Assembly (NCBI RefSeq): GCF_014200455.1
Contig: NZ_JACHBW010000009.1
Location: forward strand, 62,001-126,000
DNA length: 64,000 nucleotides
From: Paraburkholderia bannensis
Lineage (GTDB): Bacteria; Pseudomonadota; Gammaproteobacteria; Burkholderiales; Burkholderiaceae
Reading direction: 5' to 3'
Shown here piece after piece: positions 1 to 8,267 of the stretch. Below the pieces are notes generated by a model. It was not told where the DNA came from and did not search any database. It was given only the letters and a program-made list of their open reading frames with translations. A program made the position numbers and the translations under genes. Positions within the stretch are counted from its first letter, which is position 1. Every line of letters begins with the position of its first letter.

Positions 1-473
1 TCGTCGATCTGGCGGGCGAGGGGCTGGATTTCGCGATTCGTTTTGGCGACGGCAAATGGCCCGCCACGCAGAACACGCGGCTGCTCGACGCGCCGCTGGC
101 GGTGCTGTGCGCGCCTGAAATCGCCCAGCGTTTGCGCCGCCCCGAGGATCTCGCGCGCGAGACGCTGCTGCGCTCCTATCGCACCGACGAATGGCTGCGC
201 TGGTTCGAGGCGGCCGGGATCGAGGCGTGGACGGTCAGCGGGCCGATCTTCGATTCGTCGCGGCTGATGGCCGAAGCGGCGATGCAGGGCGCGGGCGTGG
301 CGCTTGCGCCCGCGCGCATGTTCACGCGCGAGTTGCAGGCCGGCATGCTGGCGCGGCCTTTCGATATCGAGGTGCCGACGGGCAGTTACTGGCTCACGAG
401 CCTGGCGTCGCGGGCGATGACGCCGGCGATGCGTCTGTTCGAAAGCTGGATCGTCGCCGAAGCTGCGGGCTGA
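1..473 (+). CDS. LysR-family regulator, C-terminal part (5' end outside window)
   Basis: Read in frame 3 from the window edge, about 156 codons up to the TGA. The residues match the effector-binding half of a GcvA-like LysR regulator: DFAIRFGDGKWP near the start, then the strand-helix pattern LDAPLAVLCAPEIA, then a helix MAEAAMQGAGVALAPARMF that is typical of the second subdomain, and a short C-terminal helix. The DNA-binding domain lies before the window. It is transcribed towards the minus-strand IclR gene, and only 12 bases separate the two stop codons. Its target cannot be told from this fragment. Confidence 0.85.
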   Translation, partial: VDLAGEGLDFAIRFGDGKWPATQNTRLLDAPLAVLCAPEIAQRLRRPEDLARETLLRSYRTDEWLRWFEAAGIEAWTVSGPIFDSSRLMAEAAMQGAGVALAPARMFTRELQAGMLARPFDIEVPTGSYWLTSLASRAMTPAMRLFESWIVAEAAG

Positions 474-485
474 AAAAAAGCTGCG

Positions 486-1262
486 TCAAAGCACGTTGAG
501 CATCGCCAGCGCGGTTTCCTGCAGATGCGGCAGCACGCGCTGCAGGGCGGCTTCCGTGCTTTCGCTGCCGATCGACATATTCGTGCTCAAGGCCGCGATT
601 ACCTCGCCGGCCCGGTTGCGCAGCGGCACGGCCACGCCGCGCACGCCTAACTGCAATTGCTGTTCGATGAGCGCGTAGCCATCGGCGCGCGCGCGCACGA
701 TCTTTTCGCGCAGCCGCGAGGCGCTGGTGAGCGTGTGCGGCGTGAAGGGCGCAAGCTCCACGCCGTCGAGCCACATGGACACCGCCTGCTGGTCATCCTT
801 GTACGCGAGCAGCACCACGCCCGGCGAGATCAGCGGCGCGGGCACGCGTGCGCCCAGCACGAAGCCCGTCGTCATGACGCGCGACACGCCGTTGCGCGCG
901 ATCACGACCAGATCCCAGCCGTCGAGCACGCTCACATAGGCCGATTCGTTGAGCGTCGCACTCAGTTGCTGGAGATAGGGCTGCACGGTGCGCGGCAGGC
1001 GCGCCGAATCGAAGTACGACCAGCCCACGCGCAGCACGCGCGGCGTGAGGCCGAACAGGCGCCCGTCGGTATAGACATAGCCCAGCGATTCGAGCGTGAG
1101 GAGATAGCGCCGCGCGGCCGTGCGCGACAGGCCCGTGCGCTCGGCGGCTTGCGTCGCGGTCATGCGCGCGTGCTGGCTGTCGAACGCTTCGAGGATCGCG
1201 AGGCCTTTTTCCAGGCCTGCGATCCAGTCGCGTTTGTCGAGGGTAGATTTTTTTGCCGGCAA
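486..1262 (-). CDS. IclR-family transcriptional regulator (PcaR/PcaU/PobR-like)
   Basis: 258 residues. An N-terminal winged helix (about residues 14-75, with LSRTAARRYLLTLESLGYV as the recognition region) is followed by an IclR effector domain (about 85-255, ending in a typical LPHLQETALAML helix). The short pre-HTH tail and the phrase DWIAGLEKGLAILEAF are typical of the PcaR/PobR branch that controls protocatechuate and 4-hydroxybenzoate use. It lies 16 bases downstream of the MHS permease on the same strand, so the two probably form one transcript. Two PcaR-box-like sites at 2730-2764 are its likely operators. The ligand is unknown; an aromatic or hydroaromatic acid is inferred. Confidence 0.9.
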   Translation of the reverse strand: MPAKKSTLDKRDWIAGLEKGLAILEAFDSQHARMTATQAAERTGLSRTAARRYLLTLESLGYVYTDGRLFGLTPRVLRVGWSYFDSARLPRTVQPYLQQLSATLNESAYVSVLDGWDLVVIARNGVSRVMTTGFVLGARVPAPLISPGVVLLAYKDDQQAVSMWLDGVELAPFTPHTLTSASRLREKIVRARADGYALIEQQLQLGVRGVAVPLRNRAGEVIAALSTNMSIGSESTEAALQRVLPHLQETALAMLNVL

Positions 1263-1278
1263 GATGGGTGCGCGTAAA

Positions 1279-2598
1279 TCAGGCCTTCGCGGGCTTCATG
1301 CGCGCGGCCACGATCAGCGAGATCAGGCAGCCCACCGCCAGATACGCGGCCACCAGATGCCAGGTGCCGCCGCCCACGCCCACCAGCGCCACGGCGATGA
1401 ACGGCGTGAAGCCGCCGCCCACCACGCTGGCGAACTGGTAGCCCACGCCCGCGCCGCTGTAGCGGTATTCGGCCCCGAACAGTTCGGTGAAGAGCGGTTG
1501 CTGCACGCTCACCACCATATCGTGCGCGAGGTTGGCTAGCGCCACCGAGAAGATCACGATCCACAGCGTCGAACGGGCTTCGAGCGCGAGGAAGAACGGC
1601 ACCGCGCTGGCAAGGCCAATCACCGCGCCGATCAGATAAATGCGGCGCATGCCCAGACGGTCGGCGAGCCAGGCGAAACAGGGAATCGTCACGCACGACA
1701 GCGCGCCCACAAAGAGGCCGATGCCCAGGAACAGATCGCGCGACAGGCCCAGATTCGCCGTCGAATAGCTCAGCGCGAAAGCGGTCACGATATACATCGT
1801 GAAAAGCTCGGCCAGACGCAGCGCGATGATGTACAGAAACGCCTTGGGATGACGCGTGAGCGCTTCGAGCACCGGCATCTTGAGCTTGCGATGGCCGTGT
1901 TCGACTTTCTCGACGAATTCCTTCGACTCGTCCATGCTCGAACGCACCCACAGGCCGATCAGCACCAGCACCACGCTGAACAGGAAGGGCAGACGCCAGC
2001 CCCACGCACGGAACGCCGTATCGCCGAGCAGATGGCTCAGCAGCGCCACGATGCCGGTGGCGAGCACGAGGCCGACGCCGTAGCCGACCTGCACGCCGCT
2101 GCTGTAGAACGCCTTCTTGCCCTTGGGCGCGCTCTCCACGGCCATGAGCGCCGCGCCGCCCCATTCGCCGCCCACGGCGAAGCCCTGGATCGCGCGCATC
2201 AGCACGAGCAGCACGGGCGCCCACCAGCCGATCGAGGCGAACGTGGGCAACAGGCCGATGGCGACCGTGGACAGGCCCATCAGCATCACGGTGAGCACGA
2301 GCATGCGCTTGCGCCCGAGGCGGTCGCCATAGTGGCCGAACACCACGCCGCCCAGCGGGCGGAACAGGAAGCCCACGCCGAAGGTGGCAAAGGCCGCCAG
2401 CGTGCCCATGTTCTTACCGATGGCAGGGAAGAATTCGGCGTTGAAGACCAGCGCGGCGACGATGCCATACAGCAGGAAGTCGTACCAGTCGACGACGGCG
2501 CCGACGAAGCTGCCAAGCGCCGCTTTCTGCGCCTGGCTGCGCGCCTGGCTGGCGTTGGACGGCTCGGCCGCGCCCGTGGATTCGAGGGTGGGGGTCAT
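1279..2598 (-). CDS. MFS permease, metabolite:H+ symporter (MHS) type
   Basis: 439 residues, inner membrane, 12 predicted helices. The start at 2598 is chosen because the family motif GSFVGAVVDWYDFLLYG follows shortly after it and GGAG lies 8 bases upstream; the open frame runs further 5' without family character. The loop after helix 2 has GHYGDRLGRKRML, the MFS signature. MHS members such as ShiA, PcaT and KgtP import organic acids with protons. The partner IclR gene and the divergent dioxygenase point to an aromatic or shikimate-type acid, but the substrate is an inference. Confidence 0.88.
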   Translation of the reverse strand: MTPTLESTGAAEPSNASQARSQAQKAALGSFVGAVVDWYDFLLYGIVAALVFNAEFFPAIGKNMGTLAAFATFGVGFLFRPLGGVVFGHYGDRLGRKRMLVLTVMLMGLSTVAIGLLPTFASIGWWAPVLLVLMRAIQGFAVGGEWGGAALMAVESAPKGKKAFYSSGVQVGYGVGLVLATGIVALLSHLLGDTAFRAWGWRLPFLFSVVLVLIGLWVRSSMDESKEFVEKVEHGHRKLKMPVLEALTRHPKAFLYIIALRLAELFTMYIVTAFALSYSTANLGLSRDLFLGIGLFVGALSCVTIPCFAWLADRLGMRRIYLIGAVIGLASAVPFFLALEARSTLWIVIFSVALANLAHDMVVSVQQPLFTELFGAEYRYSGAGVGYQFASVVGGGFTPFIAVALVGVGGGTWHLVAAYLAVGCLISLIVAARMKPAKA

Positions 2599-3014
2599 GA
2601 GGGTGTCTCCAGTCCCGGCAGCGCTTTGGTCTGCCCTGATGTGATGCCTGCGGGCGCGTTGCCTCGCAGAGGTGAAACGGAGCATAGAGCCGCGTGCGCC
2701 CCGTTTCAATGCATACAACGCGCGAAACGCGCGATTATCGCCCATAAGTGTGCGATTATCGAACGCTTTGAGGGTTAGCACGGAGGATCGCACGCCAGCA
2801 GAAAGGCGGCCGTCTTTGGCGCAATGTACGAATTGGTTAAAATTGCCGCGCGGCGGCCCGGTGCCGCGATGCGTGTTGCAAGCTCTCATTCGGCGTCGCA
2901 CCGGGGCTTGCGCCGCGCGCATTCTGCACGCACTCTCTGGCTGTATGCGCCGCCTGGTTTCATTGCCGCTTTTTCGTTTCGACGCTTCATCGTCTGGTAT
3001 CAGGAGCTTCCCGC
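2599..3014. other. Divergent control region between MHS permease and HPPD-like gene
   Basis: 416 bases with no convincing gene. It holds the two IclR/PcaR-like boxes listed separately and must carry the start sites of both divergent transcripts. I saw no unambiguous -35/-10 pair. The stretch just before the dioxygenase start is pyrimidine-rich. Confidence 0.6.
2730..2764. promoter_or_regulatory. Two PcaR-box-like IclR operator sites
   Basis: GCGATTATCG occurs exactly at 2731-2740 and 2752-2761, 21 bases apart, which is two helical turns. On the minus strand the second copy, 2750-2764, reads GTTCGATAATCGCAC. That is the 15-base sequence I recall for the Pseudomonas putida PcaR operator. The sites lie 130-165 bases upstream of the permease start and 250 bases upstream of the dioxygenase. 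Control by the adjacent IclR protein is inferred. Confidence 0.65.
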
Positions 3015-4130
3015 ATGTCGTCCACCCCTATTTCCGCTGCAGCGGAGCAGGCCAATCCGCTCGGCATGGCCGGGCTCGAGTTCGTCGAATTCGCGGCGCC
3101 CGAGCCCGCCGCGCTGGCGGCGCAGCTCGCGCAGCTGGGGTTCAAGGCCATCGCGCGTCACATCAGCAAGGACGTCACGTTGTGGCGTCAGGGCCAGATG
3201 AATTTCCTCGTCAACGCCGAGCCCGATTCGTTCGCCGCCCGCTATGCCGAGGAGTACGGCATGGGTGTTTGCGCGATCGGCGTGCGCGTGGACAGCGCGC
3301 GGCGCGCGTTCGAGCATGCGCTGCGGCTGGGCGCCTGGGCTTACGAGGGCGAGCGCATCGGCGCGGGCGAGTTGCGCATTCCGGCCATTCAGGGCATTGG
3401 CGACTCGCATATTTATTTCGTCGACCGCTGGCGCGGCCGGGGCGGCCAACGTGGCGGCGTGGGCGATATTTCGATCTTCGATATCGACTTTCGTCCGATC
3501 GACGTGGCCACGGCTCAGGCCGATCTGGAACACAGCGGCACCGGCCTGCAGCGCGTCGATCACCTCACGCAGACAGTGGGGGCGGGGCGTATCGGCGAAT
3601 GGCTGGATTTTTATCGCGACCTGCTGCATTTCCGCGAGATTCACGAGATCAACGCGAACTGGCACGTCGCGCAGGAGTCGCGCGTGATGGTGTCGCCGGA
3701 CGGCGATATCCGCATTCCGGTCTATGAGGAAGGCACGCGCCGCACCGAGCTCATGCACGAATATCTGCCCGATCATCCGGGCGAGGGCGTGCAGCATATT
3801 GCGCTCGCCACCGACGATATCGTGCCCTGCATCGATGCGCTGATGGCGAACGGCGTCGAGTTCGTCGAGCCGCCCGCCGCTTATTACGATTCCGTCGATG
3901 CGCGCCTGCCGGGTCATGGCGTCGATCTGCAGGCGCTGCGCCAGCGCCATATCCTGATCGACGGGGAGATTGGCGAAGACGGCGTGCCGCGCCTGTTTTT
4001 CCAGACTTTTGTGAAGCGCCGCGCGGGCGAAATCTTCTTCGAGGTGGTGCAGCGCAGCGGTCACCAGGGCTTCGGTGAGGGCAATCTGGATGTGCTGGCG
4101 AAGGCGCGCGCCGCGCAGGGCGGCGCTTAA
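3015..4130 (+). CDS. 4-hydroxyphenylpyruvate dioxygenase-like protein (VOC fold)
   Basis: 371 residues, the length of bacterial HPPD; the start has GGAG 8 bases upstream. Two vicinal-oxygen-chelate halves are visible. The three Fe(II) ligands are at H183 (VDHLTQTVG), H261 (GEGVQHIAL) and E343 (FFEVVQR), and the C-terminal GFGEGN motif is intact. Known HPPDs turn 4-hydroxyphenylpyruvate into homogentisate. Here, by hand alignment to the human and P. fluorescens enzymes, the substrate-contact Asn is Tyr237 and one contact Gln is Leu246, while Ser222 and Gln330 are kept. It also sits with a PcaR-like regulator and an acid importer rather than with tyrosine genes. A different 2-oxo acid or hydroaromatic substrate, as for the HPPD-like domain of QuiC proteins, is possible. 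Family call firm, substrate open. Confidence 0.8.
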   Translation: MSSTPISAAAEQANPLGMAGLEFVEFAAPEPAALAAQLAQLGFKAIARHISKDVTLWRQGQMNFLVNAEPDSFAARYAEEYGMGVCAIGVRVDSARRAFEHALRLGAWAYEGERIGAGELRIPAIQGIGDSHIYFVDRWRGRGGQRGGVGDISIFDIDFRPIDVATAQADLEHSGTGLQRVDHLTQTVGAGRIGEWLDFYRDLLHFREIHEINANWHVAQESRVMVSPDGDIRIPVYEEGTRRTELMHEYLPDHPGEGVQHIALATDDIVPCIDALMANGVEFVEPPAAYYDSVDARLPGHGVDLQALRQRHILIDGEIGEDGVPRLFFQTFVKRRAGEIFFEVVQRSGHQGFGEGNLDVLAKARAAQGGA

Positions 4131-4180
4131 GGCGGCTTGAGTCTGCTTGAGCCTGCTTGAACCTGCTTAAAGCTGCTTAG
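4131..4180. repeat. Five tandem 10-bp repeats at a convergent gene junction
   Basis: Five head-to-tail units: GGCGGCTTGA, GTCTGCTTGA, GCCTGCTTGA, ACCTGCTTAA, AGCTGCTTAG. The core is CTGCTTGA. The array begins one base after the dioxygenase stop and runs into the stop codon of the reductase on the other strand. Because 10 is not a multiple of 3, the TGA, TAA and TAG copies put stops in all three forward frames. Confidence 0.85.
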
Positions 4181-5166
4181 ACCGTCACGACGATCTTCCC
4201 GACCTGCTCGCCCGCTTCCATGTAGCGATGCGCGTCGGCGATCTGCTCGAAGGCGAAGGTGCGGTCGATCGCGGGCTTGAGCGTGCCGGTCGTGAGGCCT
4301 TCGGTGATGAAACGTTTGGCGCGTTCGAGACGCGCGGCGTTCGTCGTGATTTCGAACAGCTCGTAGCCGCGCACGGTCAAATGGCGGCCCAGCAGGTCCA
4401 TCACCGGCACGCCCAGATCGCGTACGTCGAGCGCGCCGTACTGGAAGAACGTGCCGTCACGCGCGAGCGCACGCAGTTGATGGGCGGCTTCGGGGCCGCC
4501 CACCGGATCGAAAGCGATCTGCGCGCCGCGCCCATCCGTGATGTCGAGCACCTGTTGCGTGAGCGCCGCGCCGCCGCCGGCGATCACATGCTTCGCGCCG
4601 GCTTTGAGCAGCGCATCGCGCTTCTTGTCGCTGCGCGTAAGCGCGATCGGTGTCGCGCCGACCCGGTTGGCGATCTGGATCGCGGCGAGGCCCACGCTGC
4701 TCGACGCGGCGCCCACCAATACCGCTTCGCCCTGCTTGAGGCCGCCGAGTTCGATCAATGCGCCCCACGCCGTGGTGTACATCATCCACGTTGCGGCGGC
4801 TTCCTCGAACGAGAGCCCAGGTGGGTTCTTCACGACCGCGTGCACCGGCGCGTTCACGCGCTCGCCGTACATGCCGTAATCGAGAAACGAAAACGCGGGC
4901 ACCACGCTCACCGCGTCGCCGACGGCGAAATCCGTCACGCCTTCGCCCACGGCTTCGATCACGCCCGAGCCCTCATAGCCCAGTTGCGCGGGAAACCGCG
5001 GCGCGTGCGTGTATTGTCCGTTGCGGTACATCACTTCCGCGCGGTTGAGGCCGATGGCCTTGATGCGGATCTGCACTTCGCCGGCCTTGGGCGGGGCCAC
5101 ATCGACTTCTTCGATTTGCAGGACCTCGGGACCGCCGGTGCGGTTGAAACGGACGACGCGTGACAT
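4177..5166 (-). CDS. Zinc-less MDR-family NAD(P)H quinone/enone reductase
   Basis: 329 residues. Start at 5166 (MSRVVRFNRTGGPEVL) because GGAG lies 6 bases upstream and the family N-terminus begins there. A GroES-like domain (about 1-125) lacks the structural zinc Cys cluster. The Rossmann half has VLVGAASSSVGLAAIQIANR in place of the usual AAAGGVG loop, and FDPVGG later on. Relatives reduce quinones or enones with NADPH. It converges on the HPPD-like gene and may belong to the same catabolic block, but nothing ties its substrate to it. Confidence 0.85.
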   Translation of the reverse strand: MSRVVRFNRTGGPEVLQIEEVDVAPPKAGEVQIRIKAIGLNRAEVMYRNGQYTHAPRFPAQLGYEGSGVIEAVGEGVTDFAVGDAVSVVPAFSFLDYGMYGERVNAPVHAVVKNPPGLSFEEAAATWMMYTTAWGALIELGGLKQGEAVLVGAASSSVGLAAIQIANRVGATPIALTRSDKKRDALLKAGAKHVIAGGGAALTQQVLDITDGRGAQIAFDPVGGPEAAHQLRALARDGTFFQYGALDVRDLGVPVMDLLGRHLTVRGYELFEITTNAARLERAKRFITEGLTTGTLKPAIDRTFAFEQIADAHRYMEAGEQVGKIVVTV

Positions 5167-5298
5167 ATCAGGCTCCTTCGATCGAACGGATTCGAAGGGA
5201 CATCGTAGGCCGCGGCGCCGCACGGATCAACGCGCGGCGTGATCACTCATTGTGATTCGATCGATAACAATCGGCGTGCCTTTGTTGCAGCCGAAGTG

Positions 5299-5412
5299 TT
5301 ACCCCGGCAGCCTGCGCGCCGCGAGTTCCGAAATCCAGTCGATGAATACGCGCACCTTGCCCGGCAGATGATCGCGGTGCGGATACACGACCGACACCGG
5401 CTTGGGCACGGG
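5299..5412 (-). pseudogene. Remnant of a LysR-family regulator (C-terminal tail only)
   Basis: The minus frame ending at the TAA in 5299-5301 reads PVSVVYPHRDHLPGKVRVF, then IDWISELAARRLPG. This is the typical last helix block of CrgA-type LysR regulators. Upstream in that frame the resemblance stops at about 5412, and no LysR HTH or effector domain is found before the TraB-like gene on the other strand. The rest of the gene has been deleted. The piece sits just upstream of the reductase gene, on the same strand. Confidence 0.7.
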
Positions 5413-5501
5413 CGCGGCGCGACGTGTGGCTTGGCGCACGGATGCAGGCCACCGCGTGACGTAAGCTGTAAGCGGGCCTTCCCCTCTGGCGGGGTCGAAA
5501 A

Positions 5502-6599
5502 ATGGGTCGAGCAATCGGTCGAGCAATGTCAGGCACCAGGCAGATCTCCGGGACATGGGGCGCGACGCTGTGCGCGGTCTCGCTCGCGTTTTTGCTGTTT
5601 GCGGCCGCGCATGCGACGCACGCACACGCGCAGGTTCCCGCGCCAAAGTTGTCCGCCGAAGATCATCCGCCCGTGTGGATCGCGCGCTCGCCCGGCCATC
5701 CCACCCTGATCCTGTTGCCGACCATTCATGCTTTGGCAAGCGACGATCCGCGCGTGAACGCGGCGCTCGCCTCGATCGCGGACGGCGTGCAGGCGATCGT
5801 GCTGGAGACTCACACGAAGCCCACGCCCGAGGATACGCAGACGGTGCGGCGCATCGGCTTCTATCCGGCGAGCGACAATCTCACCAATCACGTCAGTTCG
5901 ATGACGGCGGAATCGCTGGCCCGTTGCGCGCGCGACAGCGGCGCCGACATCCACGCGTTCTTCCAGACCAAACCTTGGCTGGCGGGCTTCGCGGTGCAGG
6001 CAGTGCGGCTGCATCAATGGCGCTGGGCGAGCGACGGATCGAAAAACGTGCATTTCGTGAGGACCGCTTCACCACTGGTATTCCCCGGCATCGACGAGCG
6101 GCTGGAAGCGCTGGCGCATCGGCGGCAGATTCCTCTGATCTATCTGGAAACGATGGAACAGGGCATGCAGTTGTTCGACCACATGCCCGCCGCCGATCAG
6201 GAAGCGTTTTTACAAAGCGCGTGCGAAGGACTGCGCGGCGCGAAAACGCCAGGCGAAGTGTCATACGAATCGTTTCAGGCCGCGTGGGCGAAGGGCGACG
6301 CCGCGGCGCTGGAGCATCTGGCGAACGCACGCTATGCGGGTGAGAGTGACGCGCACTATGACTTCAGCCAATATCTCTTCGCGCGCGGCACGGATATTTT
6401 TGCGGCCACGCTGGAGCGCGACGGCTATTTCTACGGCAAGGGCCCGATCCTCGTGGCGGTGGGTGCGGGTCACTTCTTCGGCGATCGATCGCTGCTTCAA
6501 CATCTGCGCGACGCGGGCTATACGGTGACGCCGCCCGCTGCCGTGACGCCGCCCGCGCCGCCGCAGTTGATGGCGCCCCATGAGGTCGCGGCACGTTGA
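5502..6599 (+). CDS. TraB/GumN family protein, exported
   Basis: 365 residues. The N-terminus carries a signal peptide (hydrophobic core LCAVSLAFLLFAAAHATHAHA, cut near AQA/VPAP). The two TraB/GumN landmarks are present: LLPTIHALASDD near residue 70, and close to the C-terminus ILVAVGAGHFFGDRSLLQHL with conserved G and H. Proteins of this family are Tiki-like putative metalloproteases; no bacterial substrate is known to me. The ATG at 5502 is used (GGGG 7 bases upstream), but the ATG at 5526 is as good. The gene appears to have landed over a lost LysR gene. Confidence 0.8.
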   Translation: MGRAIGRAMSGTRQISGTWGATLCAVSLAFLLFAAAHATHAHAQVPAPKLSAEDHPPVWIARSPGHPTLILLPTIHALASDDPRVNAALASIADGVQAIVLETHTKPTPEDTQTVRRIGFYPASDNLTNHVSSMTAESLARCARDSGADIHAFFQTKPWLAGFAVQAVRLHQWRWASDGSKNVHFVRTASPLVFPGIDERLEALAHRRQIPLIYLETMEQGMQLFDHMPAADQEAFLQSACEGLRGAKTPGEVSYESFQAAWAKGDAAALEHLANARYAGESDAHYDFSQYLFARGTDIFAATLERDGYFYGKGPILVAVGAGHFFGDRSLLQHLRDAGYTVTPPAAVTPPAPPQLMAPHEVAAR

Positions 6600-6686
6600 A
6601 GCTTGCGTTTTGCTTTCGCTCTAAAACGTTTGCGCATTACCGCGCCTTACCCTAAAGGTTCCCCCGGCAACGCCGTTAGCCGGGAT

Positions 6687-6905
6687 ATGAAGACGCCATT
6701 TTCCAAATCCGAAGCGCAACTGATTCTCTCGATCGCCCACGAGCGCGCCGAGTATCGGGCCGCCGTCGCGGGTGTCGAGCTGGAATCGGCAGCAGGTTCC
6801 GCGATTTACGACACCGTGATCTACTCGACGCTCTCCGAACTCGCCCCGGCGCTGTCGATCGAGGAATTTATCGGCCTGCTCGCCCGTCCCGAGGTTCTGC
6901 ACTGA
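6687..6905 (+). CDS. Small hypothetical protein
   Basis: 72 residues from the ATG at 6687, beginning MKTPFSKSEAQLILSIAHER; an earlier start at 6603 adds a tail that does not look coding. It is acidic and alpha-helical in appearance, with no signal peptide, membrane segment or cysteine pattern. Codon use (G/C in the third position) fits a real gene. I do not recognise a family. It lies 88 bases after the TraB-like gene and may be co-transcribed. Confidence 0.5.
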   Translation: MKTPFSKSEAQLILSIAHERAEYRAAVAGVELESAAGSAIYDTVIYSTLSELAPALSIEEFIGLLARPEVLH

Positions 6906-6946
6906 CGCTCCCGGATTGATCCGGATTCCTGATTGAATAAGGCAAG

Positions 6947-7006
6947 GGTTCGCCACCATGGCGAACCGCACGCAGGGCACGCCGCGCAACCGCGCCGCGT
7001 GCCCTG
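6947..7006. terminator. Two adjacent hairpins between convergent genes
   Basis: Hairpin 1: GGTTCGCC (6947-6954), 5-base loop, GGCGAACC (6960-6967). Hairpin 2: CAGGGCACGC (6973-6982) pairing with GCGTGCCCTG (6997-7006), with a further inner CGCG/CGCG pairing. They lie between the small plus-strand gene and the porin stop on the minus strand, so they could end either transcript. Neither has a clear T-run. Confidence 0.6.
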
Positions 7007-7020
7007 TTGCATTGTGACGC

Positions 7021-8217
7021 TTAGAACTTATGGCGCAAGCCAATGCTCACGATGGCCTGCGATTGCGCAGCCGACGAGTGGCTGTTGCCCTTGTCCGATA
7101 CCGATGCCGTCGCCGCCACCGGCTCGCCGAGCGCATTGAGCGTCATGCCCGAAGCGTGCTGGTAGCCCGCGAGCAGGTACACCGTCGAGCGATTCGACAG
7201 ATCGTAAAGTGCGCCGAGCGACACATTGTGGTACTGCGCTTCATCGTCGAGACCGTCGACGTGGTTGCCGCGCGTGTAGCTGTAGCCCGCGATCAGGTGC
7301 GTGCGCGGCTGCACGTTCCACATGCCGAATGCGCCTGCGATATTGAAGGCCGCCGTGCCGGAGTAGAGCGAGTTCGCGCCCGCCTTGTACTGGACGTTGC
7401 TGTAGTTCACGCCCACCAGCACGGTGCCGAAGTCCCACGTGGCGCCCGTCGCCACCACCTGCTGCGATTGCGCGCTCGCGTAGCCTTCGTTGATCGACGA
7501 ATTGAAGGTACCGTCGAAGGTGCCTTGCCACTTGCCGTAAGTGCTATCGGTCAGGCCGGTCTTGCTGTTGTCCGAGCGCTCGTAGCCCACGCCCACGTGC
7601 AGCGGGCCGTTCGCGTAGCCCGCACCCACGCTCCAGGTGTTCTTGCGCTTGAGCGTGCCTGCCTGGCCGCCGAAACCGTACAACGCGCCGAACGAGAAAC
7701 CCGAGTAATTCGCGCTGGTGTACTTGATCGAGTTGTCGACGCGCGTGGTCTGGTCGAGATCGTCGATATCGCCCGGATGCGCGCCGAAGCCGCCCACCAC
7801 GCTGACCGGCGCAACCGGCGCGACGAAGTCGTTGAGCGAGGTGTACTGGCGGCCCATCGTGAGCGAGCCGTATTGCTTGTCGGCGAGGCCCATGAAGGCC
7901 TGACGGCCGAACAGGCGGCCGCCTTGACCCGAGGTGCCGTTGGTGATGTCGAAGCCGCCTTCGAGCAGGAAGATCGCGGCGAGGCCATTGCCGAGGTCTT
8001 CCTTGCCCTTGAGGCCCCAGCGGCTACCCGAGAGGTTGCCGCTCGTCACGCCCACATTCGAATGACCTTGATACGCGCCGGCGCTGCCCGTGCGTTCGTT
8101 GCTGCGATAGCTGATGCCCGCATCGACAATCCCGTAAAGCGTGACGGAGCCCTGCGCCGCCGCGACGCCCGCGAGCGACATCAGAATCGGTGCAGCGATC
8201 AGGTGTTTTTTTATCAT
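7021..8217 (-). CDS. Gram-negative porin, Burkholderia OmpC-like
   Basis: 398 residues from the ATG at 8217 (MIKKHLIAAPILMSLAGVAAAQ). This start gives a clean signal peptide; the open frame further 5' does not. The mature protein begins QGSVTLYGIVDAGI, the standard first strand of Burkholderia porins, and has the second-strand motif SRWGLKGKEDLGNGLAAIF and a C-terminal IVSIGLRHKF ending in Phe for BAM recognition. It forms a trimeric outer-membrane channel for small hydrophilic solutes. It follows the dehydrogenase operon on the same strand, separated by a strong inverted repeat. Confidence 0.95.
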   Translation of the reverse strand: MIKKHLIAAPILMSLAGVAAAQGSVTLYGIVDAGISYRSNERTGSAGAYQGHSNVGVTSGNLSGSRWGLKGKEDLGNGLAAIFLLEGGFDITNGTSGQGGRLFGRQAFMGLADKQYGSLTMGRQYTSLNDFVAPVAPVSVVGGFGAHPGDIDDLDQTTRVDNSIKYTSANYSGFSFGALYGFGGQAGTLKRKNTWSVGAGYANGPLHVGVGYERSDNSKTGLTDSTYGKWQGTFDGTFNSSINEGYASAQSQQVVATGATWDFGTVLVGVNYSNVQYKAGANSLYSGTAAFNIAGAFGMWNVQPRTHLIAGYSYTRGNHVDGLDDEAQYHNVSLGALYDLSNRSTVYLLAGYQHASGMTLNALGEPVAATASVSDKGNSHSSAAQSQAIVSIGLRHKF

Positions 8218-8267
8218 GTGTTGTCTCGATGAGTGGTGGACCGCCATGCAGCGGTCTCTTGTTATGC

